DNA from: Phorcus lineatus
Taxonomy: Eukaryota; Mollusca; Gastropoda; Trochida; Trochidae
Length of the DNA: 64,000 nt
Assembly: GCA_921293015.1 (NCBI GenBank)
Contig: OV121092.1
Span: 3,354,001 to 3,418,000, forward strand
Direction: 5' to 3'
The position numbers and the translations under genes are program-made. The notes under the pieces are model-generated. The model was not told the origin of the DNA. It searched no databases and saw only the letters and a program-made list of their open reading frames with translations. Positions within the stretch are counted from its first letter, which is position 1; each line of letters starts with the position of its first letter. Of this stretch, positions 21,151 to 35,600 are shown piece by piece.

Positions 21151-21508
21151 GTGAAGATCTTGATTAAAGATAACAAAACAAACCCATGTTTTCTTTTATT
21201 TATTACAAAATGTGAAATTCCACCAAATAAAGGCTAAACATGTGAGTAACAAAGGTATCACAGTAAGAAAACATAAATTGGTCAGCATTCGATAATGAAA
21301 ATGTTCACTGGCTCATCAACTTGAGCAAATAACTGGCTGTATGAAGGGACTACCACTATTGTTACTACGTCTACTCATCTTTCAGTAGGCCTAGTGGAAG
21401 ACAAATTGACAATATTATTGCAAGTAATAAATGACTTCTGTATGCATACCTCCTCATTAGTTGACATCAAACCTGAGAACTTCATGCTGCGTGTAATAAA
21501 TTATTATC

Positions 21509-21982
21509 TCACTCCGCGAGTTGTTGGAGTCATATATGCCAAACTTAATCAATGCTGTCATTTGATCGTAAAGTATCAACTGTTACCAAAAAGACACATT
21601 TTAAAGCTTATTGGTTTTTTTACAGTGACAATATGCGCGTCGCAATGATGATCGAAAACCGAACAGTGACGCGCGTCAAGTAGTCGAACGTAATTTTGGA
21701 GACTTATCTAAAACAGCCAGAAGGGCAGTTAGGAGTTGATAATGTTTGTTATGTTATATAACTAGTATCCATGTATATTGGACGTGATATCTACACCTCT
21801 GTGCATTTATAAGGCTGTTTTTAGATTTTCATGGAAAACCAGTATTTGTCATAATAATGTATACATGTCTTTTTGACATGAAAAGTTAAGATGTTTTGAT
21901 TTTATATTATCACCACATATGACAATTAGGTTTGTATCAAAGGTAAATAATAAATAATGAAAATCACGGAGTGGCTCTTTAA
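21509..21982. mobile_element. TTAA-type MITE (long form)
   Basis: Matches 31,654-31,934 at both ends (ACTCCGNGAGTTGTTGGAGT and CACGGAGTGGCTCTTTAA) and the copy at 1,225-1,690 through an internal block near GACGCGCGTCAAG. The right TTAA is intact; the left is mutated. Confidence 0.68.
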
Positions 21983-23590
21983 CATCCAAGTATCTAAATA
22001 CTAACTGGTTACTAATTTATGAATCAAAGGAAATGTGCTCTCGTGAATTAATATACGACAGTTGTGTTTGAAATTGGTAACATTCAATGAACAAGAATAG
22101 CAATTTTAAAAAGTTCAATTATTAAAATGATTAACACTTCCAAAATGTGCAACTTTTCACAAATTTTCTTCAAAACTTTTTTTTAGACACAATCTCAGGG
22201 ATATGGTAGAAGCCATTTACAAGCTTTATAATATAGGTAATATGAAATACCCTGAGATGCATGTATATACATGATAGATTTTTTTATGGCACTTTTATTT
22301 TATTCTATGGCACTACTAACTATCTATGTTTGAGGATAACTGTACTAAAACTGTTGTTCAAATCAATTTTACCTTTGAACAATTCATTGAAACTGGTTCA
22401 ATGAAGAGTGATTGAGCCATTAGTGGAGATAATTTTCTTTTAAATACAGAAATTTTGAAAATGAAATCACCTGAACATTAAAAAATATCAAACATGCATT
22501 TGCACACTACAGGGTGAAGGGAGGATTGACCCCCCTTTAGGTTTGTTTTTTTAAATAAAACTCACCCTCCATCAATAGGTGAAAACCTACTTCCAAAATC
22601 CCAGGATCATCCATCATTGAATTTGAAAGATTTTCTCACTCATTGTACTTGTACTGCTTTTGTGTTGACCTGATTTTCAATTTGCGTTTTCATCTGTAAG
22701 GACTTGTAATTAATGGTTCTTATTGCTACTCTCAATATTCTTTTATGAATAGCTGTTACAATATTTGAAGTATGGCAAAATCAGTCCTACAAAAAGATGT
22801 GTATTGGAAAAGACACATGGTTATATTTTAAACAAAAATAAAAAAACAAAACATATACATATAAACAACTGCAAAATTATAAATCTCATATTAGTAACTT
22901 CTCTTTGGATTCAGCAACATCAATAACACATGACTGTCTACACAAAAATAAAGATTTCTGGACAGTTCTGTTTTAGAGACAAGGTAACAAATAAATGTTA
23001 AGGGTCTTTTGCTTCTTTAGAGGCTTGCATAGGATATAGCTCAAGGGAAAATCTGAAACAAAAGCTCAGAGCTAGAAAAAAAGTGTAAATAGTTTCAAAT
23101 AACACATCTTCCCCAGCATGGCCAAGTTGCACCAGTCTCCATTACTGGCTAATTTGAACCTTGCTGCTGACATCTCAAAATTAATCCTCTGAGTCCAGCG
23201 CCTTCTTCAGAAAAAAATTGCAATTCCCATTAGATTTCTCATTTTACTATTGAATGAATTCACCTGTAATTGGGGATTGCGTAACTTGCATTGGAAGATG
23301 CATATTAATCATGGTATCACAAACCCCAACCCCATGTGTAGGTTATTATGTCACTGAAGAGACCTCAAACCCCAACCCTAACGTAGTATGCATATAACAT
23401 GGTATTACAAACCACATCACCATTTGTTATTCATGATTTCTCTAAAGAGACCTGACAAACCAGAATCCCATGTGCCGTTAATGCTATTTATGATTTCTCT
23501 GAAGAGCTGTCTCAAATATTGAATAGATGTGCAGGTAACAACTCCTAAGAACTTGGCCACCAGATGCTGCTTTTAAAGGCTGCCCTATAT
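21983..23590. other. Intergenic sequence, no gene seen
   Basis: AT-rich. A CCAACCC-type duplicated block at about 23,320-23,420 is a short local repeat. No coding exon could be supported. Confidence 0.45.
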
Positions 23591-23639
23591 TTTATTCCTC
23601 TCAAGTCTAATGCTTGCCATCATGTCAGCTGGTTGATGA

Positions 23640-26600
23640 TCACTTGAAGACATTGAATCCCCCTCCGGTACTAAAGTTTCCCCCTGTAGCGAAGGGAGCA
23701 TTGACGTGGGCTGGAGGCGCCTTCACATCAGCCAAAACATCTCCTGTTGCTGCTGCCTGGAGGAAGGGCTCGCTGTTGTAGGCATACGCAGACTCTGGCC
23801 TACTGTAGGCAGCCTATATAAACACATGAATGGACATGAAACAATGTAGTAGGTAATAATAAGGGTTCTTATCAGCTGTGAGTGAAGGGTGTTTTAGTGT
23901 AATAGATGGATTTGAAAACTACAAATTATTTTTTGTTGTTATTGATAAGGTAAAAATATGTTTTGATTTCCATTGGTCAAGAACTCCCATTATTCCCTAC
24001 TCTTCCTGTTAAGGGAAGAAAAGTAAAATTATACAATACCTTATTTGCAATATTTAGAATCAGTGGTGAACACCTAGATTTTATAGTATTAAAAATTACA
24101 TTCTTATCACGGATGGACATATTGACAGAGAGATAATTCTTTAATAACTCTTTGATACTAGAATTAGAAGACCTTGATTCAATCTTGCCCTACTGCACAT
24201 ACCATTCTTATGCCTCGTCCACTTGATTTTCTACTCTGTAAAAGTTTTCCATTTTTTAGCTGAAAAAATTATATTGTATCTGAATCATGATAAATTCACA
24301 AACCACAGAATTCATAATTAAACAGGGACAAGTAATAAGTCATATAAGTTTTTGCAAGTGATGTTGAGAGCAAAAAGTTTCAATTAATCAACAGTGCCCC
24401 AACTGATGTGTAGTCTTCATGACACTATATAAATTACACTATTTTATCAAACCAGCAAGGTCAAACCCCACGTTGTATGAGCGGAAAGGACTATGGAGAA
24501 AATGTTTTACTGTAAAATATCTTGTGAAAAAATAATTCAACATGAAATAAGAATGGTGTGCCCTCATTTGGCCTACACCTTGTTTCACCTACAATGACAT
24601 AACAAGAAAGGTATGAGATTGGAAGATATTTCTATATAAATATATATCCATGTGTAACTATTTTAAGTTGAGTGCACATGGATGATTATGGGAACAGGGA
24701 ATGCATTATAGATGTTGCATACTTTGTTCATACAATTCTTATTTTTTAAATCTATATATAATTATATCCCATTGGCATTCATCCCCGCCACAAAATATCT
24801 CTCTAAAATTTACTTGCTTTTCATGATTTTACCACACATACTAACATCATCTTTACATGTGACAATGACCGGCTATTATTAGTGACCACTGGTCCTTGAA
24901 GTGAATTCCTTCAAGCTAGTCTCTATGTTTGCATCCTTTGCTTTTAGGGAAACGAAAAACTATCTACCCGCGACTATTCTTGATAAGCCAATTGAAATTG
25001 TTCAACAATCAATTTCATGAATATGTTGGCTTAGCAAGAAAGAGCCTATTGTAACCATAGAATTTGCCAGCTACCCTTTTCTAATATCCTTTACGAATAA
25101 CCTAACATGAGATAACAATAAGGGGCTGAAGCTGGCTTTTCAAATGTTATAGGCAAAATGAGGAACAATTGGGCCTCTACGTTCCTAACATTATTGTGAT
25201 AAGATTTTTGCATGTACCATTCTTGTAGGCCAAATAAGATGTAGGTCAATAAAGGTGTAGGCCATATGAGGACAAACTATTAGTATAAGTCTTTTTTTTT
25301 TTAAATCAACATTTTTGGGAATAGATGTTTCTCCAAAATGAAGTAAGGAGGTACCTTTTTTATTATTCCTTTTTCAACAAGTTCCAATTTCTGTGTCCTC
25401 TCTAAACCCATAGCTGCAAAATGTGGCCAGATCTTATCTGATGCAGAAGCAAAATCCTTTGGAGTTCTGTAAAAAAAGCAAATTTATTAAAAATCAGAAA
25501 AGAATTTTCTGCTTAAAAGCTTGTTAACTGTAAAGCTGGTTTATGAAAAATAAATGTTTAAAGAAGTGTTGATATTAAGATTTTACTGAGACTACATTTG
25601 TCGAATTTCTTATATTTAAACAATAAGAGTTCCACACTAACTTCATATGCATAGCAAATTTCTTAGAGGTTTATTTTTCTTGATTTTATATATAAAAGCC
25701 TTCTCTTTATATCTATTTAAAATCAACTATAGAAAAATATTATTATCTCAAGGAATTAGCAAGGGGTGTAACTTGTACCACATATCTTATCAAGGTAATT
25801 TCAAAATAATAATAATTTTGAAGAAAAATCTCAAACCTATGAAAATACCTAAAGATAAAAAAATTAATACTTTAGCTGTTACATGCATGATTAATGATCT
25901 CAGTGTTTAAACACTAAAACTGGCATTGGCGTATCTATTGTTGTTGCAACAATTTACAATTTATTTAGATATGTCGTAAAAAAAATTTCATGATCTTAAT
26001 CCTAAGATATTTTTAAGAAATACTGATCTATAACAGTCCTTACAAACTTGCTAAAGGTAACTAAAACTTACTATCTCTTACAAAAGTTCTGAAGCTGTTA
26101 ATACTTTGAACTATTCTAGGACCAACCATATGCCCCAGATGCTCCTGAGATTCCTAATATTATCCTTAGTTGGGGAAAACTCAAACAGAGTAAGACAGAG
26201 GAGTTCAGTGTCAATTTAACAACTGTAAAATTGCCCATGGCATACAATGACCAAACTGGTATAATGATGAGCTAAGTGTGTTTAGAGACACAAGACCTTT
26301 GCAGTGAGACCACCAGCCTTTGGTTGCTGATGAGCTAAATGAAATAAATAGATGGTTAGATGGTAAAATAATGATGGTCTTTGTAACTAAACTACTTTCA
26401 ATGTTGGTCCTTGAGGGAGTTAATGGGAAATTTGACAACCATTTTGGCTTGAAGTCCATTGGTATTTTAAAAATTGGGATACCTCCACCATGGTAAAGGA
26501 TCCCATCAATCCAGAAGAGGACTAAATGACCCCCCATCTGATCCCCTGGGAACAACACTCACGGCATTGAACAAGCGTCAGACAACTAACCTTCCTTCAG

Positions 26601-29595
26601 AGTCAGGAAGTTCCGGCTGAGCATTATATTCCAGGAGCAGCATCACCACCTAGGAACATGTAACACAAACATCTTTCAAGTATTTCCTACAGATTAGTGA
26701 TGTTTCATGATTTCTTTCTTAATAGTTACTTTATTTCTGTAACAATTAAGAATGAGGTTGTATAATGGATATTGTAAAATGTTGTAGCCGTGAGGTTTTC
26801 TCAAATATAGGTAGAAAACAGAAAGAATTCTGACAAAAACAGCATTTAATGTTTTTAAGTATTATTATTCTTAGCTTGTGGAATTCTTCTTCTGAAAGAA
26901 AATAAGGATACAAAAATGTATATCTGATGATAAGTTATATCAAGTTAAAACACTTTGCGTATGTGCTGTCCAAGAAAGATATTTTCTCTCTAATCATATC
27001 AGTGGTGGATCCAAGTATTTTGAAACTTTGAGCTGGAGAAAGTTCTGAAAATGAAAAGGGGATCTGATGGTTCACCCTTTTTAAAAACAGAATAAATTTT
27101 TAAAAAATTCGTCAAGGGTTGGTCACTTAGTGTTCAAACCGCAATCTCGTCTCCTATCCATTATTGAACTTCCCCTCCCCAGGATCCACCAGTGATCACA
27201 ACCCCTTTTACAAGAATACTTATCATGCTGATAAAAGTACGGACCGGTCCATGTTCCTGAAAGGTTGCAGCATGTAGCGGGGTCCACAGACTTCCCTTGT
27301 TTTGATGGTTTGGATCTGCAACAAATAAACAAGATATACTTCACTGAACATCTCAATATCACCAACACTTATGTCATAAATGATTTAACAGTCACAATGG
27401 AAACTAAGACTAAGGAATTCCTTATCATCTTTTTAAAAACTATTGTCATAACGACTTTTTAACCCATTTGTAATTGACAATTAACAAAAGAAATGAGCAG
27501 ATAAGGGTTGAAGCGCATTAGATGAGACATAATATTATTAAGAAAAGCAAGATTTTCTGTATAAAAATCAGGCAAGCAGTAGGCATATATTCCGAAACAT
27601 GGTGAATTCCACAATAAAGAAGTTGTTATCCAAAAACATTTTGACCTTCTTATATACATCACATCTAAATGCCCTTCAAAGATGTTACCGCTTTTAATTC
27701 ACAATCACATGCAGATGAAGGGGTAAGCATTAACTTCAAAATGATGAAGTTATCACATGTAAGAAGTTGTTATAAAGAAAAACATGCTGTTCTCATGTGT
27801 GTAATCTCATCTTCAAACATCCTGGGATTTGGAAAGGTAGGCGCCATGTGCCATTTTGCACATTGGATGAAAAAATGGCCTATTAGAATAACACATTTTA
27901 TTATTGCTTCAAAGGTGAATTGCCCATTAAAAAATCAGAAAAATTAATCAAAAGCCCTAAAAAATGGTCCATTGTGATAGGTCTCTTTCCCAATCTCTGA
28001 ACACTAAATCAAGAATTTGATAAGTTATGACTACAAAAGGTCCACAGATTCTGTGTTGACAAAATGAATTAAAGAGTTAAAAATTCATGAACCAAATAGA
28101 AATAAATCACAATTTCAGATAAATAATTCAGGAACAATTGATTTCTTCATTGCGACTGAGAATTTCAAAGACACTATAGTAGTACTACACTTACCGACAC
28201 CTCTGTTTAGCAAGTTTTTCACAATATCTCGAATCCCCCAGAACGAAGCTGTAAAACAAAATCTAAGGGTGACACGCTTATTATACACTTTTTGTTTTCA
28301 CTGAAAACATATGTCAGTACAGAATCCTATACTTGGTATATTTTCACTTTGGTACAGAAGCAAAAATGCAACAATAACTGAAAACAGTCATAACAGAAAA
28401 AAACAAAATTGAAAATTTAGAAAGTATAACTGAATAACAGCCTTAAAAAAAATAGAATTAAATGTTAGACACATACATACATACACCCATACTTACTTAC
28501 ATACATACATACATATGTGTATTGTCCAGTTAACAGTATGTCAGTGAACTCAATACATAGTTATAATGTAGAGCATATATATATGTAATTGGAATTACAC
28601 GTTAATATGTTCTCATTTGCAACTTTAAGTGTGCGTGAGGGGTGTCACAAAACACAACACTCCGATACAATACATATCACAATATCGAGGTGACAATATG
28701 ATGCATATTGCGATACATAGTTTTCATTCAAATTGCAGAAGAGACTATGTTTACAAGTTTAACTGTTAGCAACAAATCAAGGTGCATTTCTGAAGAACAC
28801 TTTTATCTCAAATAAAGAGATAAAATAAATAAACATTGTTTTTTAAAAGAAATAAGATAAATCAAATGAGATATTGTCTCATGCCTACATCAAAAAGTTT
28901 TAATAGCAAAAAGATTGATATCGCAAAATAAATGTATCAAGACAGTTATTGTAAATAAAATAATACACTTGCACTCGTATTGTGTATCAGTTGTAATTTG
29001 GTTTCAATATCTTATAGGGCATTGTATGACTAGGCCCCTACAATACATGGGGCAAGCAGAGGAAGGGGACTGACCGATATACAGTTGACTTTGTGTTGCG
29101 TCTGGCCCAGCTCCGTCTATCTGTATATTCTCTGTGAGGAATTTCGTGACTAACTGCAGGGAGAAAAACTTGTATGTTAAATTAATATATTCAAGTGGAT
29201 CAATGAATGATATGAATCAGTCACTCGTAAATTTAATAAAAAATAAAAAATAAATCCGGCGTAATTTTTAAATTTTGACATAAATTTTTAGGTGGATGAT
29301 AAAATTAGGTTATTATCAGGGATGAGAATAATAGCACGAAGTGTTTCATAGCCAAACATTTTGGATACTGAGATAGACCTGCAGTTTTACTTTTTACTTT
29401 TACGAAGTCGAAGTGGTCGAAGACGTATACCACGAACTTTCATATCAAAGTATATTCTTAATATGTTATGAATAAAAATACGGTAAATACCTCATCATCC
29501 CCTTGTTGTGCTAATGTTGACACATTTTCAAGTGGAATATTAGCTGATCTTAGATGCGTTTTCAGGTCTCTAAGGACGCTGTAATCGTCCGCCAT
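23640..29595 (-). CDS. Small ankyrin-repeat protein, seven exons, 217 residues
   Basis: Exons (reading leftward): 29,595-29,491; 29,153-29,075; 28,248-28,195; 27,315-27,245; 26,649-26,591; 25,466-25,355; 23,813-23,640. Every junction has GT-AG ends and all phases agree (0,1,1,0,2,0). The start reads MADDYSVL. Ankyrin repeats: ~55-85 (IASFWGIRDIVKNLLNRGVD), ~88-117 (WTPLHAATFQEHGPVVMLLL) and a partial third ~120-150 (EGRTPKDFA, KIWPHFAAMG). The C-terminal exon is Gly/Ala/Pro rich and ends GGGFNVFK. A polyadenylation signal lies at 23,591-23,596. Ankyrin repeats mediate protein binding; the partner is unknown and I do not recognise a named orthologue. No signal peptide or membrane segment, so probably cytosolic. 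Confidence 0.87.
27590..27690 (+). mobile_element. Retroelement-like 3'-end fragment (AATAAAGAAGTTGTTATCC family)
   Basis: Shares CGAAAC...AATAAAGAAGTTGTTATCCA and CTAAATGCCCTTCAAAG with the copy at 41,550-41,680 and a shorter one at 58,370-58,450. It lies in an intron of the ankyrin gene. Confidence 0.5.
28470..28520. repeat. ACAT/TACA microsatellite
   Basis: Short run of ACATACATACAT with ACTTACTT interruptions in an intron of the ankyrin gene. Confidence 0.8.
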
Positions 29596-31653
29596 GTTTT
29601 GACCTGTGGTTTTATCGAAAACTAAGATCAAGGATAAGGGAAGTGATTTGATGATTACTTTTTTTTTGATATCATAGAAAAAATTAGAAGTAAGATGGCA
29701 TAACCATTTGAATTGAATATCACACTTTGTGAAATAAATTCAAAGTACAAATCACTTAAAAGGAGCTAATAAATAAAAAAATCACAGATCATTGACAAGC
29801 CGAGGCGAGTAACATCCAAATACTAAAACGAACACGAGTTTAATCTTTAAACATTTCTCGTAAACTTTATAGATTTATACATGCTTAGATGAGCTGGAAA
29901 AATACTGAAGGACACCTTTCAATTTTGAAATGAAATGTAATGATTAATTCATTAACTGACACACTGATAAATTATCAAGAATTATATCCAATATCCCTAT
30001 AACTTATTGTGTTTATAATTTTATATTAATAAACCAATATCATTTATTCTTGAATAAAAAAAAGTCATTCTAATTTTACCTGCAAGTGGAAAACGACAAA
30101 CAAATAAAGTCTTTCATATGTCAACCAAATGACTGAAATATTTCATTGCCTTAGAGTAGTCAGAACAAGTGAACGTTTATTGGATGATAATTTTTTCGTT
30201 ATTACTAAATAATCTCTAACAATATATCAATGTTTTCGTCATGAAAAGGGGTTGTTTTAATTTGGATGTATAATGTATAGCCCCAAGTTGAAATTATTTG
30301 CGCCTATGAAGAAGGTTACAAAAACAACGTGTTATGTATGTAACAAATATTATGAAACGTGGAACCTAAAGTCAATATAGATATAATGTTTTAATATAAA
30401 TGCCATACAGAGAATACTATTACAGTTTTTCAAGAATGAAAACATACTTCAAAACATCAAAGAAAACAAATATCAATGAATGATAATTTCTGGATCTAAA
30501 GGCACTCTTTCCTTAAGCTCTCTCAATTTATTAATGATATTTTAGTCACAACTATTTTTACGTATTATAAAATCATTTCTTTAGATGAGAAAGATTTGAA
30601 TTGAAAGTGTATGTGTAATTGAAAATTCAAGTTAATATCTTAACGAAAATTATACGAACTAGAGATAACACACCTATAATTTTTGACGGGCAAGAACGAG
30701 ATCACTTTCTGCTGTTGAAAATGCTCATCAATGCTTATCTGCCAGTGGAAATCTTTGATGCCACAGGGAAAATTAAAAAAAACGAGTAACGTATTAGCTA
30801 GGTTCTAAATTGATGATCACATTAACGTCGTATTTGCAGCTGTTGTTGAAGGTCTGAAAGCCAGTTAGTGAGATTTTACGGACGATTCCTCGGAGAAATC
30901 AACTTTTGTCACGTAGTCGGTTAATTGTACAGCATTTGTGATAACCAACGGTTTATGAGATAAATAAAACCTGAAACATGGGGATTATTTAAGAGAAGAT
31001 GCTTAAAAATTTGTTTCTGGCCTTGAATGATGTCAAAGACTTAGAAAATCATGTCGGAAACTCTGATTTAAATGGCTTCTTAAGTAGTTGATATTTTCTA
31101 TTCTTAAATAACTTTCACCTTTGGATCAAAACTATCCATATGGCTCTTATACTACTAGTAAACCATATTTAAGTCCCCAAAGGTAGTGATTTGTGTTTTT
31201 TAGGTTTTCAGTTCTACACAATCAATATTTTCTACCTTAATCTCAAAGGAACCAAATTCTTTTGGATTATCTTCTTTCTATTTACAGAAATTCTCCAGAC
31301 ATATTTTGACACATTGTGACGATTGTTGGTTTGTATGGTTATTGTTGGTTGGTATTGTTCGTTGAACATGCTATTCATCAGGTGTTTTGGGTTGCGTTCT
31401 ATCATAAAAATGAATATTTTGGAACTTGCATCACCATAGGTATTAACAATGTTCTTCACAACAAGCCAAATGTTTCTTAAAGTCGTCTTTCTTTTGTTTA
31501 TGTAAGTGGTATTATTTCAGGCGTTTATCACACTTTTGACTTTTCTCCCAGAAGAGCTGACATTTTGTTGGTAGGGACCTTTAATTTGAGACTCCAAAGT
31601 TTCTGCATTTGGTCTTGATCCCATTTATATATAGGTTTGAAATTCATTATCCC
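29596..31653. other. Divergent intergenic region, AT-rich
   Basis: Upstream of the minus-strand ankyrin gene. No exon, TATA box or repeat that I can support. Confidence 0.45.
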
Positions 31654-31934
31654 TTAAAGAGCGACTCCGTGATTTTCATAACATATCATCTACCTTTGAT
31701 ACGAGCCTTAATGTCATATGTGGTGATATAAAATTTAAAAAATCTTAACTTTTCATGTCCAAAAGACATATATAAAAGACAAATGCGACGTTCAACCTTC
31801 TTATTTGTCACTGCAAAAACAAATTAGCTTTAAATGTTTCTTTTTTTGGTAACAGTCGATACTTCGCTATCAAATGACACCATTGATTACGTTTGGCGTA
31901 TATGACTCCAACAACTCACGGAGTGGCTCTTTAA
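31654..31934. mobile_element. TTAA-flanked MITE, 281 bp, complete short form
   Basis: TTAA at both ends (31,654-31,657 and 31,931-31,934), then inverted AGAGCGACTCCGTGA / TCACGGAGTGGCTCT. The reference copy for the family in this window (1-67, 1,225-1,690, 21,509-21,982). No ORF. Confidence 0.78.
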
Positions 31935-32664
31935 ACCTTAAAACGACTTCATCTCTGCAACCAATAGTGTTTTGATAGGGAGGAAGGGAGGTTGCTAAAT
32001 GATATGGGGGATGATTTCAGATAGGATTCTTTAAAGTTTTTACAATATACCAGATACTAAAGAAAATGACACCATATTATATAGGAAATGTAAGTGCGGA
32101 TTGAGAAAGTACGAGTAACAATTGGTGATTAATGACTTTATGTCTTTAAAGATATTTATATGTGTTATAATAAGGGGAAAGCACTAGATGGCTGAAATTT
32201 CGTGTTCACGAACCTTGTGCAACAAATCATAAATGGTGACGATTCATGGCACATCTGGTCCTCTACTACAGAATGAATAAATACTGAATCACTACAGACT
32301 GAAGACCTGCATAGTTAACGTCTCCTTGTTTTACTAATGACTATAAACCTCAAACTATCATCTCAGCTTACGTAGCGGTTTGAGGCATAAAAAATGTCGT
32401 ACCATTTCATAGAATGTGTTATTTTTCTATTAAAAATTATTGACCCTAATAAAAGAAATACACTGTAAATATGTCCTTTGATAATTAAAGGTCGATATAA
32501 TTAACAGAAACTTATTCGTACATTGCATTCGCTCTTTACACCAAGTTATCGACATTACATTCGCATGTGGTGTTATCTAAGGTTATCATCCATAGCTGTT
32601 ATCTGTTATTTGATATCGGAGAACTAATCTCGTAATTCCGACTCCTTCACTATTTAGAGTAAAC
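31935..32664. other. Upstream region of MRH gene A
   Basis: No gene. A CATGTG E-box lies near 32,563, about 100 bases before the ATG. No clear TATA box. Confidence 0.35.
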
Positions 32665-35600
32665 ATGAAACCGCTTGTCTATTTGGCTGTGTTGCTTACA
32701 GTCCAATCGTTACAAGCAAGTCAAATACCATCTGCAAAAGCAAGTAGAAAAACTTCTGTACAAGTCAGGCGGACACCTGTACAGGAAAATCGAACACCCT
32801 CTTTACAGACAAATCGGACCCTTGTTCAGGCAAATCGGACACCCTCTGTACAGGCAAATCGGACCCTTGTTCAGACAAGTCGGACACCCTCTGTTCAGGC
32901 AATTCGGACACCTTCTGTACAGGCAAATCAGTCACCTAATCACTTAAATCGGACACCTTCTGTACAGGTGAATCGGACACCTGTTCAGGAAAATCGGACA
33001 CCCTTTAAGCAGACCAGTGGAACAGGGGCAGAAGACTGCACCTTTCAAACCTCCAAGGGATATGTTGATTTAACACCACTTGTCAACCAGAACGGAACCG
33101 CCAGGTATCTTTCATCATCTTTTTTTATATAGACAGACAGAGAGACAGACAGAGAGACAGATTAAGCGAGGGACAGAGATACATACATACATAGAGAGAC
33201 AGTGAGAGACAGACAGTGAGGCAGATTTGAGTGACAAACATATACATAGTATTACATACATACATATATTTTCATACAGTAATATATATAGACAGAGACA
33301 AACAGACAGGCAAAAGGACACACAGAGAGACATAAATTATATGCAGTATGATAGATTCGTAGCGAGACATACATACAAACAGCAAGAGAGACAGCAAGAA
33401 ATGCACACGTACATAGAGAGACGTACATACATACAGTAAGAGAGACACATAGAGAGACATACCTAGAAACACAAACAGCCACAAAGACACACAGACAGAG
33501 AGACATACCTATAAACACAGACACAACGACACACGGAGAGACTGACATACGAAAGAAACTTTCTAATATTATAACTTATTTTTCGACATAATCCCCCTTG
33601 ACCTCAGTGCATTTGCTCCAGCGTTTTTGTAACATCTGCAACCCATCTGAAAACCAGTTCTTATCACGAGACCCCAAAAACTCCTCTACTGCATTACTGA
33701 CGTGCTGATACCTTATTCTTATGTAAATGTTCATGTATAATTCGTCCACCTGATGTTTTACTGATGTGGTGAGTATCAGCTAAGTATCTGATAGTCAATC
33801 GCCTGTCTTGCCTTATTGTGTAAAGAACAGCCTCAATGTTTTCACATGTGGTGACATCAGATGGACAACCAGAACGGGGCTCGTCTTTAGTGCTTACTCT
33901 ACCCCGTTTAAATTCAGCACACCAATGTTTAATGGTGCTTTATGAAGGAGCAGAGTCACCTTATGTGTGTAACATATCCCCATGAATTTCCTTTGGAGTG
34001 TATTTGTTTAAAACTCAGATATTTGATAACAGCTCTACATTCACTTTTCTCCATTTCGGTCAAAGATGTGAGGGTACCTTTGAATGGCAGGCTATTATAT
34101 GCAATTGAAGAGTATGCAACTCGTGATTTTCATGCCATTTACATGTCAATGAAGGTCTTCATGCACGCACAGTATGGTTGCGTTTCAGGCATGTTTTCAT
34201 ATTCAGGCGGGAAACTGTTGGGGTAACCCTCGTACAGTTAGAGAGACATATATACCTAAAGACAGAGGGACATACAGATATATTCACAGGAGCACAGGCA
34301 TACAGACAGGTCGTTGTTTTTCACGTAGTGTACAGGGTTCACAAAATATGCAGGATAGAAAGTAAACAACCCAATAGTTATGATTGAAAAATTGTACCAA
34401 AGAAAAGCAACATACTCCATATTATCAACAAATGACTGTTCAAGGACTGTGTTTTTAAAATTCAGTTTGATTACTGGTAGACATAGTATATGTCAGAACT
34501 CAATGATCATGTAACCTTCTTGCTATTTCCCTGAGAGGTTGGTGTAGTTGTTTATGTTTGAAGGTTTTGTACTGCAGATTCTCGACACAAGCTATGGACT
34601 ACGAGTACCTATGGAACCCCTGCCGGGCCTTCTCCGTAGACCAAGTCTGTCAGAACGTCGCGGTAAGAATTAATGTCCATCCCTGCTTACAGCAATGTAG
34701 ATTTCCATCATTTCTATGCAGTCATACAAGCATTTCTGCTGAAATCTTTTGAAGGGATTATATTTAATCTTAAGCTTCACAATATAACAATAGCTTCAAA
34801 ATAAAATTTCATGGTTTGTCACAACTTAAATTATAATTGTATTGTGTGAAGAGTTACGAAAAAAGGATTCTCCCCAATTAGTACGCTTGTGTGTACAAGT
34901 TTAAAAACGAATCTCTTCGCAAGCTGGTATGCTATATCCATATGTGTCACATTGTTCTAAATATGGTTATAATGAATAATACTATTGTGAATAAAGGTGT
35001 AAAACGGTTCTCTTCACTAAAGGGTATACATGTATTCTAGGTTTGTATATCCATATCAGCCGGGCTATTCTCAGAATAATAACACTGTATAAAGATGTGT
35101 AAACGGGTTCTCTTCACTGAATGGTAAGCTTCTATATTAATATTTATGTGTAGGATATTGTCCGAAAAAGTCTACATTAGTTTGGCACGAGGGAGTCGTC
35201 CAAGGCCGTTAGGCCGTGGACGAGCCCGCGTGCCAAACTAATGAAGACTTATGAGGAAGATATCTAACTTAAAACTAAGTCACTTGTAACTGTTGGAGGT
35301 CGCTCCCCTCTGCCATATTTATGTTAACTAAGTGTCAAAAACTTCAAATTAATTTTAAAAAACCCTTCTTATTTTGCTTTCATGTAAAATTTTAATGTGT
35401 TTATTTCATCTTATAGATGTATTTACCACAAAACATTGGCAACCCATAAATGAACTATTGGAGTTTGGACAATAGTTGAAAACTATTGGAGGGTATCTTC
35501 ACTTTATTATGTCTATTGGAGACAATTCAGGGGCAAGATTGAACTAATGTTTACACAACTTAGTTTTAGAGGATGGTTCTGTTCGCTGAATAATAACACG

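Noticed and set aside
33115..33548. Cys/Val/Leu-rich ORFs resembling membrane proteins
   Set aside because: They are reads of the GACA/ACAT microsatellite in intron 1 of gene A.
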